From JAKVBK01 sp022447275 (GTDB lineage: Bacteria > Pseudomonadota > Alphaproteobacteria > Rhodobacterales > Rhodobacteraceae), in contig CP138932.1 of the NCBI GenBank assembly GCA_047125605.1, positions 682,001-746,000 on the forward strand: a DNA stretch of 64,000 bases, given 5' to 3'. The position numbers were made by a program, and so were the translations under genes. The notes beneath the pieces are model-generated. The model searched no databases. It had not been told where the DNA came from and was given only the letters and a program-made list of their open reading frames with translations. Shown in pieces: positions 9,572 to 18,009 of this stretch; position 1 is the first letter of the stretch, and each line of letters begins with the position of its first letter.

Positions 9572-10183
9572 ATGCAAACTGTGCAGACCATTGCCGAAGA
9601 AATCGTCATCCGTGAGGGGGGCTACGTCAACGATCCTGATGATCCGGGTGGGGCCACGAATTATGGTGTCACGATCCACACCATGCGTAGACTTGGGCTT
9701 GATTTGGACGGCGATGGCCGCGTTGGCACCTCCGATGTCCGCAAACTGACCAAGGCGCAGGCCGTCTCCATTTTCGTTGAGCATTACTTCGAGCGCCCTC
9801 GCATCCACGATTTGCCCCAACCGCTGCAGGCCAGCGTTTTCGATATGTATGTCAATGCGGGCGCACATGCGGTCAAGATCCTGCAGCGGCTGCTCAATGA
9901 GATGGGTTGGCCCGTGTCCGTGGACGGGGTTATCGGCCCCCAGACGATCACGGCGGCGGGCGAGGCTGCGGCCAACGCACCTGATCATATCGGTGATGCC
10001 TACGGGATTGCCCGGCGCAACTACTACTACGCCTTGGCTGATCGGCGGCCCAAGTCGCGCAAATACGCGCGTCGCCGGGATGGCGGGAAAGGGGGCTGGA
10101 TTGCCCGTGCCGAAGAATTCATTTCCCCGCGCTACCATCTGAGCGCGGCCCAACATGCGGAAAGGATTGCCTCATGGGGATGA
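9572..10183 (+). CDS. Holin-associated N-acetylmuramidase (GTA-type endolysin)
   Basis: A GH108-type muramidase that cuts the peptidoglycan glycan chain. The signature EGGYVNDPDDPGGATNYGVT begins near residue 13 and includes the catalytic glutamate; a peptidoglycan-binding C-terminal part contains VDGVIGPQT near 127. The frame is open from TTG 9536, but ATG 9572 (MQTVQTIAEE, 203 residues) fits the family. There is no signal peptide, as expected when a holin releases it. The next gene overlaps its end by 10 bases. Families of this kind with a 3-TM holin form the lysis module of gene transfer agents in Rhodobacterales. Confidence 0.88.
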   Translation: MQTVQTIAEEIVIREGGYVNDPDDPGGATNYGVTIHTMRRLGLDLDGDGRVGTSDVRKLTKAQAVSIFVEHYFERPRIHDLPQPLQASVFDMYVNAGAHAVKILQRLLNEMGWPVSVDGVIGPQTITAAGEAAANAPDHIGDAYGIARRNYYYALADRRPKSRKYARRRDGGKGGWIARAEEFISPRYHLSAAQHAERIASWG

Positions 10184-10767
10184 TCGGTTCGCTTTTTGCC
10201 ACGCTTTTTGGGGGCAACCGCAATGTTATCCGGGAAACGGTAGAGGTGTTCCGCCCCAACGCGGAGGCAGAAGAGCAACGCCTCTCGATCAAGGAGCAGG
10301 CCGCACTGGCGCAATTCGCCGCCGAGTTCGCTGCGCCACGCAAAGGCCTGTTTGATCGCTTCGTGGATGGCATCAACCGTCTGCCCCGTCCGGCATTGGC
10401 GCTTGGCACTTTGGGCCTGTTTGTAGCGGCCATGATCGATCCGATCTGGTTTGTCGGGCGCATGCAGGGCATCGCGCTTGTGCCAGAGCCGCTTTGGTGG
10501 CTGCTCGGCGCAATTGTGTCGTTCTATTTTGGCGCGCGCCATCAGGCAAAAGGCCAGGAGTTTCAACGCAGTTTGACAGCCACGGTTCCCCGCACAAAAC
10601 AGGTAACAGCCAATCTTGCTGAATTGCGGGCTCTGGAAGCAGGGGCGGGTCTGCCCGAAGCAGATGGGTTTTCCCCCGATATGACTGTCGATGGTGAATT
10701 GTTGCCCACCGTTGCCGGCGCCCATGACAATCCGGCCCTGTCAGATTGGAGTCAGAGCCGTGGATAA
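10174..10767 (+). CDS. GTA-type holin, three transmembrane segments
   Basis: This resembles the family 'Holin of 3TMs, for gene-transfer release'. The 197-residue protein has a hydrophilic N-terminus, hydrophobic stretches between about residues 68 and 130 (ALALGTLGLFVAAMI, then PLWWLLGAIVSFYFGA), and a charged C-terminal tail. It would form holes in the cytoplasmic membrane that let the muramidase out. GGAAAGGA precedes ATG 10174 inside the end of the muramidase gene, so translation is likely coupled. Confidence 0.85.
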   Translation: MGMIGSLFATLFGGNRNVIRETVEVFRPNAEAEEQRLSIKEQAALAQFAAEFAAPRKGLFDRFVDGINRLPRPALALGTLGLFVAAMIDPIWFVGRMQGIALVPEPLWWLLGAIVSFYFGARHQAKGQEFQRSLTATVPRTKQVTANLAELRALEAGAGLPEADGFSPDMTVDGELLPTVAGAHDNPALSDWSQSRG

Positions 10768-10981
10768 TGATTGGATGCAACGGATTGAGCAGAACCTCCA
10801 CACGCTGGAAACCCGCACTGCGGTTGAGCAGGTCCATCGTGCGGCTGTCGAACGCAGGCTTTCTGTCATTGAGGATATGCTAAAGTGGCTCGTCCGGTTG
10901 GTGATCGGAGCGCTGATCATGGCCGTCGTCGCCTACCTTCTGAAAGGCGGCTTTGTTTTGCCGAGTGGGCTGAGCACTTGA
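10760..10981 (+). CDS. XhlA-like small membrane protein of the lysis cassette
   Basis: A 73-residue protein starts at GTG 10760 (VDNDWMQRIEQNLHTLE) and overlaps the end of the holin gene by eight bases. Residues 5-40 look like an amphipathic coiled coil rich in Glu, Arg and Leu. Residues about 44-62 (VRLVIGALIMAVVAYLL) form one membrane segment. This coiled-coil plus TM layout is that of phage haemolysin XhlA, a holin partner. The assignment rests on layout and position, not on a specific motif. Confidence 0.65.
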   Translation: MDNDWMQRIEQNLHTLETRTAVEQVHRAAVERRLSVIEDMLKWLVRLVIGALIMAVVAYLLKGGFVLPSGLST

Positions 10982-11085
10982 GCCGCCGATAGGGTGGTCA
11001 CATCTGCGTTGTTTGCCGCGATCGGCTGCCATGTCGCACCTATCAGCCCATTGGCGCGCGCCTGAGGCTGGGCTACCTTCACGCC

Positions 11086-13065
11086 ATGATAGTCGAACTT
11101 GGTCATTTCGCGCTGGTACTGGCTGCGGTTGTCGCTTTGGTGCAAGCCACCGTTCCATTGATCGGTGCCCATTACCGGTGGTCTGGTTGGATGGCGGTGG
11201 CTGGTCCTGCGGCCACGGCGCAGTTTTTGCTCTGTGCGGCCAGTTTTGCAGCCCTGACCTATGCTTTCGTCACGTCGGACTTTTCGCTGCGCCTCGTTAC
11301 GCTCAACTCGCATACGCTCAAGCCGATGCTCTACAAAGTATCCGGCGTATGGGGAAATCACGAAGGCTCAATGCTTTTGTGGGTTTTGATCCTGGCTCTC
11401 TTTGGGGCCTCCGCGGCTTGGTTCGGTGGCAACCTGTCCACAACCTTTCGGGCACGGGTGCTTGCGGTGCAGGCGGCTGTTGGCGTGGCCTTCTACGCCT
11501 TCATTCTGTTCACCTCGAACCCGTTTGAGCGCCTCGCCGCCCCGCCGATGAACGGCCAAGACCTCAACCCTCTGTTGCAGGATCCTGGCCTCGCCTTTCA
11601 CCCGCCCTTTCTCTATCTGGGCTATGTTGGGCTCTCGATGGCGTTTTCCTTTGCGGTGGCGGCTCTGATTGAGGGCCGGGTGGATGCCGCCTGGGGGCGT
11701 TGGGTGCGTCCTTGGACGCTCGCAGCTTGGATGTTTCTGACAATCGGGATCGCGCTTGGGTCGTGGTGGGCTTACTACGAGCTGGGCTGGGGCGGTTTCT
11801 GGTTCTGGGATCCTGTGGAAAACGCCAGCTTCATGCCCTGGCTTCTGGCCGCAGCCTTGCTGCATTCCGCCATCGTTGTTGAAAAGCGGGAGGCCCTGAA
11901 AAACTGGACAATCCTGCTGGCGATCATGGCTTTTGGATTCTCCTTGATCGGGACATTTATCGTCCGCTCTGGCGTGCTGACATCTGTCCACGCCTTTGCC
12001 AATGATCCAGAGCGCGGCCTGCTGATCCTGATCATCCTGATGGTGTTTACCGGCGGTGCGCTCACCCTGTATGCAGCGCGCGCGGGCACGATGGAGGCCA
12101 AGGGCGTCTTTGGCGTGGTCAGCCGTGAGAGCGCTCTTGTTCTCAACAACATTCTGCTCGCCGTTTCGTGCTTTGTGGTGTTTGTCGGAACGCTTTGGCC
12201 CCTCGTGGCCGAAATGATCTGGGACCGGACTTTGTCTGTCGGCCCGCCGTTTTTCGATGCGGCCTTCAGCCCCTTCATGATTGCTCTGCTTGCGATCCTG
12301 CCCATCGGCTCTGCCCTGGCATGGAAGCGCGCAAAGCCGGGCCGCACAATGAAAACGCTTTGGGGCGCGCTCCTTCTGTCGCTCGTTTTGGCGGCCTTGG
12401 CCTTCGCGGTCCAGACCGAGACGACAATCCTCGCCCCGTTGGGGGCGGCGCTTGGGGGCTGGGTCATTGCAGGGGCAGCAACGGACTTGTTCCAACGCAC
12501 AGGGCGCGGCGCCCTCAGTGGGCGCCTACAGCGTTTGACGCGTTTGCCGGGCGCAGATTGGGGCAAGGCCTTGGCCCATGGTGGCCTTGGGATCACCACG
12601 CTCGGCATCTGCCTTTTGATGGCATGGCAGGTAGAAGATATTCGCGTGGCTCAGATAAATGCACCCTATGAGGTGGGGGGCTATACGGTCATCCTGCGCG
12701 ATGTCAGTGAGGTGCAGGGCCCGAACTACTATTCCACCATTGCCACGATCGAGATGCAGCGCGATGGGCGCACAGTGGCCATGCTCAGCCCGGAGAAACG
12801 GATCTACCCGGTCGCACAGATGCCCACCACGGAGGCTGCGATTGCAAATGGGTTCCTGCGCGATCTCTACGTGGTGATCGGCGATCCGCAGGCGGATGGA
12901 GCTTGGGCTGTGCGCACCTATATCAAGCCCTTTGCCAATTGGATCTGGGCTGGCTGCATCATCATGGCACTCGGGGGGCTGGCCTCGCTGACCGATCGCC
13001 GCTACCGAGTGGCTGCGGGCGCGCGCAAGCAGGCGCCGCCCAATGCCGGAGTTCCCGCCGAATGA
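11086..13065 (+). CDS. ccmF: Cytochrome c heme lyase subunit CcmF
   Basis: CcmF is the integral membrane core of the heme lyase that ligates heme to CxxCH motifs on the periplasmic side. The 659-residue polytopic protein carries the tryptophan-rich WWD-type motif GWGGFWFWDPVENASFMPW near residue 240 and many hydrophobic helices; length is usual. Its stop overlaps the ccmH start (ATGA), showing tight coupling. Confidence 0.96.
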   Translation: MIVELGHFALVLAAVVALVQATVPLIGAHYRWSGWMAVAGPAATAQFLLCAASFAALTYAFVTSDFSLRLVTLNSHTLKPMLYKVSGVWGNHEGSMLLWVLILALFGASAAWFGGNLSTTFRARVLAVQAAVGVAFYAFILFTSNPFERLAAPPMNGQDLNPLLQDPGLAFHPPFLYLGYVGLSMAFSFAVAALIEGRVDAAWGRWVRPWTLAAWMFLTIGIALGSWWAYYELGWGGFWFWDPVENASFMPWLLAAALLHSAIVVEKREALKNWTILLAIMAFGFSLIGTFIVRSGVLTSVHAFANDPERGLLILIILMVFTGGALTLYAARAGTMEAKGVFGVVSRESALVLNNILLAVSCFVVFVGTLWPLVAEMIWDRTLSVGPPFFDAAFSPFMIALLAILPIGSALAWKRAKPGRTMKTLWGALLLSLVLAALAFAVQTETTILAPLGAALGGWVIAGAATDLFQRTGRGALSGRLQRLTRLPGADWGKALAHGGLGITTLGICLLMAWQVEDIRVAQINAPYEVGGYTVILRDVSEVQGPNYYSTIATIEMQRDGRTVAMLSPEKRIYPVAQMPTTEAAIANGFLRDLYVVIGDPQADGAWAVRTYIKPFANWIWAGCIIMALGGLASLTDRRYRVAAGARKQAPPNAGVPAE

Positions 13066-13526
13066 TGCGCCTGATTTCCGCATGCGTGCTTTCGCTCTGG
13101 ATGACGCTGCCAGCTTTTGCGCTGGATCCCTCAGAGATGCTGGCCGACCCGGAGCTGGAAGCCATTGCCCGCAAGCTGGATTTTGAGATCCGGTGTGTGA
13201 AATGCCAGTCGGAAGCCATCGCCTCGTCCAATGCGGAATGGGCGGTGGATGCACGCCGCGCCGTGCGGGAACTGGTGGCAGAGGGCAAAAGCCCCGAAGA
13301 GGTGCGGGCCTTCTTTCTGGAACGCTACGGAGAGTTCGCCTTGATGCGGCCTTCCCATGCGGGCAGCAACATCTTGCTGTGGCTGGCGGGCCCTGGCTTG
13401 CTTTTGGTGGGTCTAGGCATTGCGGTGGTCTATGTGCGGGGCAGGGCCCGCGCGGGTACAGTGCCAGAGGCCGCGCTTTCGGAGGCCGAACAGGCCCGCC
13501 TTGATGAGATTTTGAACCAGAAGTAA
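13062..13526 (+). CDS. ccmH: Cytochrome c maturation thiol reductase CcmH
   Basis: CcmH is a membrane-anchored thiol-disulfide protein that keeps apocytochrome cysteines reduced for heme attachment. From ATG 13062 it has 154 residues: a signal peptide (MMRLISACVLSLWMTLPAFA), the redox motif RCVKCQ near residue 45, and a C-terminal membrane segment about 105-125. A longer frame from 12903 lies inside ccmF and is discarded in favour of the ATGA overlap. Confidence 0.94.
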   Translation: MMRLISACVLSLWMTLPAFALDPSEMLADPELEAIARKLDFEIRCVKCQSEAIASSNAEWAVDARRAVRELVAEGKSPEEVRAFFLERYGEFALMRPSHAGSNILLWLAGPGLLLVGLGIAVVYVRGRARAGTVPEAALSEAEQARLDEILNQK

Positions 13527-13579
13527 CTGCGTAATTGAGGCGGCACTGACGTAATGTCGTTTGCGCTCAGGGCTTTCGT

Positions 13580-13607
13580 TTGACTGTCGCCAGGCTTACG
13601 ATACGGC
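13580..13607 (+). promoter_or_regulatory. Possible sigma-70 promoter of the enoyl-CoA hydratase gene
   Basis: TTGACT at 13580-13585 is followed after 16 bases by TACGGC, about 30 bases before the gene. The -35 is good and the -10 is weak. Confidence 0.35.
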
Positions 13608-13634
13608 AGCGCCACCGCAGCCGAGGAAATCCAG

Positions 13635-14411
13635 ATGCAGTATGAAACCATCCGCTACGCCGTTCGCAACGATGTGGCCATCGTGACCCTGAACCGTGCC
13701 GACGTGATGAACGCTCTCAACACGCAGATGCGGGCTGAAATCACCGATGCAGTGATCACTGGCGGCAAGGAAGGCCGCGTGGTTGTGCTGACAGGATCGG
13801 GCAATGCATTTTGCTCGGGCCAAGACCTTGGCGATCGGGCCAATGCGGGCAACCTCGATCTCGAGCGGACATTGCGCGATGAGTATGTTCCCATGCTCAA
13901 AGCAATCTTCGACTGCCCCGTGCCCACGATCTGTGCCGTCAACGGCGCAGCGGCTGGCGCCGGCGCAAACCTTGCCCTCGCTGCTGACGTCGTCATCGCG
14001 ACCGAAAGCGCCTTTTTCCTGCAGGCCTTCACGCGCATCGGCCTGATCCCGGATGCGGGCGGCACTTATTGGCTGCCCCGCCAGATGGGCTTTGCCAAAG
14101 CCATGGGCGCGGCCCTGTTTGCAGAGAAGATCACCGCAAAACAGGCAGATGACTGGGGCATGATTTGGGAATCCGTGCCGGATGAGCAGTTTGCTCAGCA
14201 GTGGTGGGACCGTGCCCTGCATCTGGCGAAAGGTCCGACCATGGCCTATGGCAACGCCAAGAAAGCCCTGCGCGGGACGTTCAATCACGATCTCGAAGGT
14301 CAATTGGCGCTCGAGGCGCAATTGCAAGGTGAGTTGGGCCAAAGCCGGGACTTCAAGGAAGGGGTCCTCGCCTTTATCGAAAAGCGTCCGGCCCAGTACG
14401 AAGGCCGCTAA
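13635..14411 (+). CDS. Enoyl-CoA hydratase/isomerase, PaaG-like
   Basis: A 258-residue crotonase-fold protein. Oxyanion-hole regions are visible at FCSGQDLGDR (about residue 59) and AVNGAAAGAGANLALAADVV (about 99). The block FTRIGLIPDAGGTYWLPR near 136 has an aspartate where classical hydratases carry a second catalytic glutamate. That is the pattern of PaaG, the ring-1,2-epoxyphenylacetyl-CoA isomerase. No other paa genes are adjacent, so a role in phenylacetate degradation is only an inference; other acyl-CoA isomerase roles are possible. Confidence 0.82.
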   Translation: MQYETIRYAVRNDVAIVTLNRADVMNALNTQMRAEITDAVITGGKEGRVVVLTGSGNAFCSGQDLGDRANAGNLDLERTLRDEYVPMLKAIFDCPVPTICAVNGAAAGAGANLALAADVVIATESAFFLQAFTRIGLIPDAGGTYWLPRQMGFAKAMGAALFAEKITAKQADDWGMIWESVPDEQFAQQWWDRALHLAKGPTMAYGNAKKALRGTFNHDLEGQLALEAQLQGELGQSRDFKEGVLAFIEKRPAQYEGR

Positions 14412-14418
14412 AACCTGC

Positions 14419-14476
14419 GCCCCCTTGCCCCACCGCATCGTGAAATCGTCGGTGCGGTGCGGAGGGGGCTGCTTTT
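14419..14476 (+). terminator. Probable terminator after the PaaG-like gene
   Basis: A long imperfect hairpin is made of GCCCCCT paired with AGGGGGC and, inside it, ACCGCA paired with TGCGGT. It ends in GCTTTT, starting about 8 bases after the stop codon. Confidence 0.65.
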
Positions 14477-14563
14477 CCCCGAGACTTGTTGCTTTGCCCG
14501 TCTAACTTATCCCCGAAAGGCGTGTTCGGCCCGAACGCGTCAGCGCAGGGAGGCGGAGCATCG

Positions 14564-15028
14564 ATGAGCGACAGCATTTACGACAAACTCACCCAGCTTG
14601 GCGGGGCAACGAAAATCCCGCAATCGCCCGAAGAGGCGGAGCTGGAGCGGGTGCAGAACCCGCAAGCGGATATCCAATACAATGTGCGCTTTACCGCGCC
14701 AGAGTTTACCTCTCTGTGTCCCATGACTGGCGCGCCGGACTTTGCCCATCTGGTGATCGACTACGTGCCGGGCGCTTGGCTGGTAGAAAGTAAATCGCTC
14801 AAGCTGTATCTGACCTCGTTTCGCAATCACGGCGCCTTCCATGAGGATTGCACGATCTCAATCGCGCGCCGCCTGCAGGACTTTCTGGAGCCCACCTGGC
14901 TGCGCATTGGGGGCTATTGGTATCCGCGCGGCGGCATTCCGATCGATGTGTTCTGGCAAACGGGTCCTGTGCCGGCAGATGTATGGATCCCGGATCAGGG
15001 CGTGGCCCCCTATCGCGGCCGCGGCTAA
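14564..15028 (+). CDS. queF: NADPH-dependent 7-cyano-7-deazaguanine reductase
   Basis: QueF reduces preQ0 to preQ1 in queuosine synthesis. From ATG 14564 ([14 protein letters not shown]), preceded by GGGAGGCGGAG, it has 154 residues, the length of the single-domain type. The nucleophilic cysteine is in [11 protein letters not shown] near residue 55, and ESKSLKLY and RNHGAFHED follow. An upstream in-frame start at 14486 has no ribosome site. I looked for a preQ1 riboswitch in the leader and saw none. Confidence 0.95.
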   Translation: MSDSIYDKLTQLGGATKIPQSPEEAELERVQNPQADIQYNVRFTAPEFTSLCPMTGAPDFAHLVIDYVPGAWLVESKSLKLYLTSFRNHGAFHEDCTISIARRLQDFLEPTWLRIGGYWYPRGGIPIDVFWQTGPVPADVWIPDQGVAPYRGRG

Positions 15029-15073
15029 GGAGGGGCAGAGGCAACTGCCAAGCGTGATGTTCTGAGAAAAGGA

Positions 15074-15096
15074 AAAGGGCCCCGATGGGGCCCTTT
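15074..15096. terminator. Bidirectional terminator between queF and gltA
   Basis: A perfect 10-base-pair inverted repeat (AAAGGGCCCC / GGGGCCCTTT) with a three-base loop lies between two convergent genes. A-rich sequence precedes it, so it can act on both strands. Confidence 0.8.
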
Positions 15097-15140
15097 GCAT
15101 CTTACCGATCCGCGCTGCCTTGCGGCAGGGCGCGGCTCAA

Positions 15141-16445
15141 TTACCTGTCTTCCACATCCGTGTAGACCCGTGCCGTGGCGCCGGTATAGAGCTGACGGGG
15201 CCGCCCGATCTTCATCGATGGGTCGCCAAGCTGTTCTTTCCACTGGGAAATCCAGCCAACCGTGCGCGACAGCGCAAAAATGGGCGTGAACATCGAGGTG
15301 GGGAACCCCATCGCTTCGAGAATGATGCCCGAATAGAAATCGACATTCGGGAACAGCTTCTTTTCGGCAAAGTAGGGATCGGCCAGCGCGGCCTGTTCCA
15401 ATTCCTTTGCCGTGGCCAGGATCGGGTTGTTTTCAACGCCGAGTAGTTCCAGAACCTCATCGGCAGATTGCTTCATCACCGTCGCGCGTGGATCGAAGTT
15501 CTTGTAGACGCGGTGGCCAAAACCCATCAGGCGGAACGGATCGTTCTTATCCTTGGCGCGAGCGATATACTCAGGGATCCGGTCCGGTGTGCCAATTTCC
15601 TTGAGCATTTCGAGGCAGGCCTGATTGGCGCCGCCATGGGCGGGGCCCCAGAGGCAGGCAATGCCCGCTGCGATACAGGCAAACGGGTTGGCCCCGGAGG
15701 AGGACGCAAGGCGCACCGTGGAGGTGGAGGCATTCTGCTCGTGGTCGGCATGGAGCGTAAAGATCCGGTCCATGGCGCGCGACAGGATCGGGTTTACCGC
15801 ATACTCTTCCGCAGGCACGGCAAAGCACATGTGCAGGAAGTTTGCAGCGTAATCCAGATCATTGCGCGGATAGATGAACGGCTGCCCGATCGTGTATTTG
15901 TATGCCCAGGCGGCAATTGTGGGCATCTTGGCGATCAGGCGGTGCGATGCGATCTCGCGCTGCAGCGGATCAGAGATGTCCGTGCTGTCGTGATAGAACG
16001 CAGACATGGCACCAACCACGCCCACCATAACGGCCATCGGATGGGCGTCGCGGCGGAAACCACGGAAGAAATTGCCCATCTGCTCGTGCAGCATGGTGTG
16101 GTGCGTGATCGTTGACTCAAACTCTTCGAGCTGCTTGGCGGAGGGCAGTTCACCGTAGAGCAGCAAGTAGCAGACCTCGAGGTAATGCGATTTGCCCGCA
16201 AGGCTGTCGATGTCATACCCGCGGTGCAGCAACTCCCCCTTGTCACCGTCGATGAAGGTGATGGTGCTTTCGCACGCGGAGGTGGAGGTGAAGCCCGGAT
16301 CATAGGTGAAGGCACCGGTCTGGGCATAGAGCTTGCGGATGTCGATCACGTCCGGCCCGATGCTTCCCGACAGAACGGGCAGGTCGATTTCCTTCCCATC
16401 AAAGAGGAGCGTCGCAGTTTTTGCGGGTCGGCTGGTATCTGGCAT
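15141..16445 (-). CDS. gltA: Citrate synthase
   Basis: GltA condenses acetyl-CoA with oxaloacetate at the entry of the TCA cycle. The 434-residue protein carries the catalytic histidine regions [10 protein letters not shown] and [10 protein letters not shown], the block [15 protein letters not shown], and [12 protein letters not shown] with the catalytic aspartate. Size and the N-terminal extension fit the hexameric type of Gram-negative bacteria. AAAGGA lies seven bases upstream of ATG 16445. Confidence 0.97.
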   Translation of the reverse strand: MPDTSRPAKTATLLFDGKEIDLPVLSGSIGPDVIDIRKLYAQTGAFTYDPGFTSTSACESTITFIDGDKGELLHRGYDIDSLAGKSHYLEVCYLLLYGELPSAKQLEEFESTITHHTMLHEQMGNFFRGFRRDAHPMAVMVGVVGAMSAFYHDSTDISDPLQREIASHRLIAKMPTIAAWAYKYTIGQPFIYPRNDLDYAANFLHMCFAVPAEEYAVNPILSRAMDRIFTLHADHEQNASTSTVRLASSSGANPFACIAAGIACLWGPAHGGANQACLEMLKEIGTPDRIPEYIARAKDKNDPFRLMGFGHRVYKNFDPRATVMKQSADEVLELLGVENNPILATAKELEQAALADPYFAEKKLFPNVDFYSGIILEAMGFPTSMFTPIFALSRTVGWISQWKEQLGDPSMKIGRPRQLYTGATARVYTDVEDR

Positions 16446-16529
16446 ACGAAATCCTTTCAGTCGGCCGGGCCAGAGCGCGCAAATCGCACTCGGATACTAA
16501 TTAGGTGCAACCTTAGGGGCGGCGTTGCC

Positions 16530-17966
16530 TCACCCCTTCACGGCAGCGTCGGTCAGCCGGGCGATGCTTTCTTCCCGGCCCAGAACGAGCATCATGTCAA
16601 AGACACTCGGTGTTGCGGAACGCCCTGCAAGTGCAGCGCGCATGGGCGCTGCCAGCTTGCCAAACTTTAGCTCTCGTGCAGCGCAGAAGCTGTTCAGCAA
16701 ACCCTCAAGTTCGTCACGGGACCAGCTAGCATTTTGCAGGTGCGGCGTCAATTCAGACAGTATACCACGGGATACATCATCGAGCGCCTTGGCTGCTTTT
16801 TCATCGGCTGTGATGGGCCGGTTTGCCAACACAAAATGGGCTTTGTCGAGCAAATCAGGGAAGGTCCGCGCCCGATCCTTGAGGCAATACATCGCAGATT
16901 TGAGGCCGTCCTTCTGAGCGGCGGTCAATTCTGGCTGCGCCGCAGCATCAAGATAGCCTTCGATCTGAGCAACGATATCGGCATCTTCCATGATTGCGAT
17001 ATGCTGGCCGCACAGATGTTCCAATTTCTTGAAATCGAACCGGGCAGGCGATTTGTTGATTCCCGCCAGATCAAACCACGCACGGGCTTGTTCGTCGGTG
17101 AAAAACTCATCGTCGCCGTGGCTCCAACCCAGACGGGCAAGGTAGTTGCGCATGCCAGCAGCCGGATAGCCCATGGCCTGATATTCTTCCACGCCCGTGG
17201 CGCCATGGCGTTTCGACAGCTTTTTGCCATCTGCGCCATAAATCAGGGGCATATGCGCGTAAATCGGGGGCTGCCAGCCCATAGCTGCATAGATCATCAG
17301 CTGGCGCGGGGTGTTTGACAGGTGATCGTCACCCCGGATCACGTGGGTTACGCCCATGTCGTGATCGTCAACCACAACGGCAAGCATATAGGTGGGCGAG
17401 CCGTCCGAACGCAGGATCACCATGTCATCGAGCAGATCGTTGCGGAATGTGACGGTGCCCTGCACCTCGTCTTCGACAATGGTTTCGCCGCTGGCAGGGG
17501 CTTTCACGCGCAGCACATAGTCCCCGTCAGGGTGGGTTGCGGGATCAGCATCGCGCCAGGGCGAACGAAACAGGGTCGAGCGTCCCTCGGCCCGCGCTGC
17601 TTCGCGGAACGCGGCAATCTCTTCCTGCGTGGAAAAGCACTTATAGGCTTGCCCTGCCTCGAGCATTGCACGGGCAACCTCTGCATGACGGTCTGCCCGG
17701 GCAAACTGGCTGATCGCGTCACCATCATGTTCCAGGCCCAGCCAAGCCATGCCTTGCAGGATGGCGTCTGTTGCCTGCGGGGTGGAGCGGGCGCGGTCCG
17801 TATCCTCAATGCGCAGCAGGAAGGTGCCGCCATGGCGTCGGGCGAAGAGCCAGTTGAACAGGGCGGATCGTGCCGTGCCGATATGCATGTAGCCCGTCGG
17901 AGAGGGGGCGATCCGGGTGACGATCGCAGTGCCGGAGGGCGCCGGGGAGGTGTCGGCGGAGGCCAT
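16530..17966 (-). CDS. gltX: Glutamate-tRNA ligase
   Basis: GltX charges tRNA-Glu, and in many alphaproteobacteria also tRNA-Gln, which an amidotransferase then corrects. The 478-residue protein has the class I HIGH-type motif in [20 protein letters not shown] near residue 21 and the KMSKS-type KLSKRHG near 255. The C-terminal anticodon-binding domain is complete. Alphaproteobacteria often carry two gltX copies; I cannot tell which this is. It is divergent from comEC. Confidence 0.95.
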   Translation of the reverse strand: MASADTSPAPSGTAIVTRIAPSPTGYMHIGTARSALFNWLFARRHGGTFLLRIEDTDRARSTPQATDAILQGMAWLGLEHDGDAISQFARADRHAEVARAMLEAGQAYKCFSTQEEIAAFREAARAEGRSTLFRSPWRDADPATHPDGDYVLRVKAPASGETIVEDEVQGTVTFRNDLLDDMVILRSDGSPTYMLAVVVDDHDMGVTHVIRGDDHLSNTPRQLMIYAAMGWQPPIYAHMPLIYGADGKKLSKRHGATGVEEYQAMGYPAAGMRNYLARLGWSHGDDEFFTDEQARAWFDLAGINKSPARFDFKKLEHLCGQHIAIMEDADIVAQIEGYLDAAAQPELTAAQKDGLKSAMYCLKDRARTFPDLLDKAHFVLANRPITADEKAAKALDDVSRGILSELTPHLQNASWSRDELEGLLNSFCAARELKFGKLAAPMRAALAGRSATPSVFDMMLVLGREESIARLTDAAVKG

Positions 17967-18009
17967 GGGATTAACCTTTCGATAACTGCGTAAAGTTTAG
18001 CTTAAAGGC

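Noticed and set aside
11368..12495. 375-residue minus-strand frame opposite ccmF
   Set aside because: It is antisense to a clearly coding gene and its translation shows no domain, only charged low-complexity sequence.
14412..14563. preQ1 riboswitch upstream of queF
   Set aside because: The short leader is occupied mostly by the terminator hairpin of the previous gene. No preQ1 aptamer pattern is visible.
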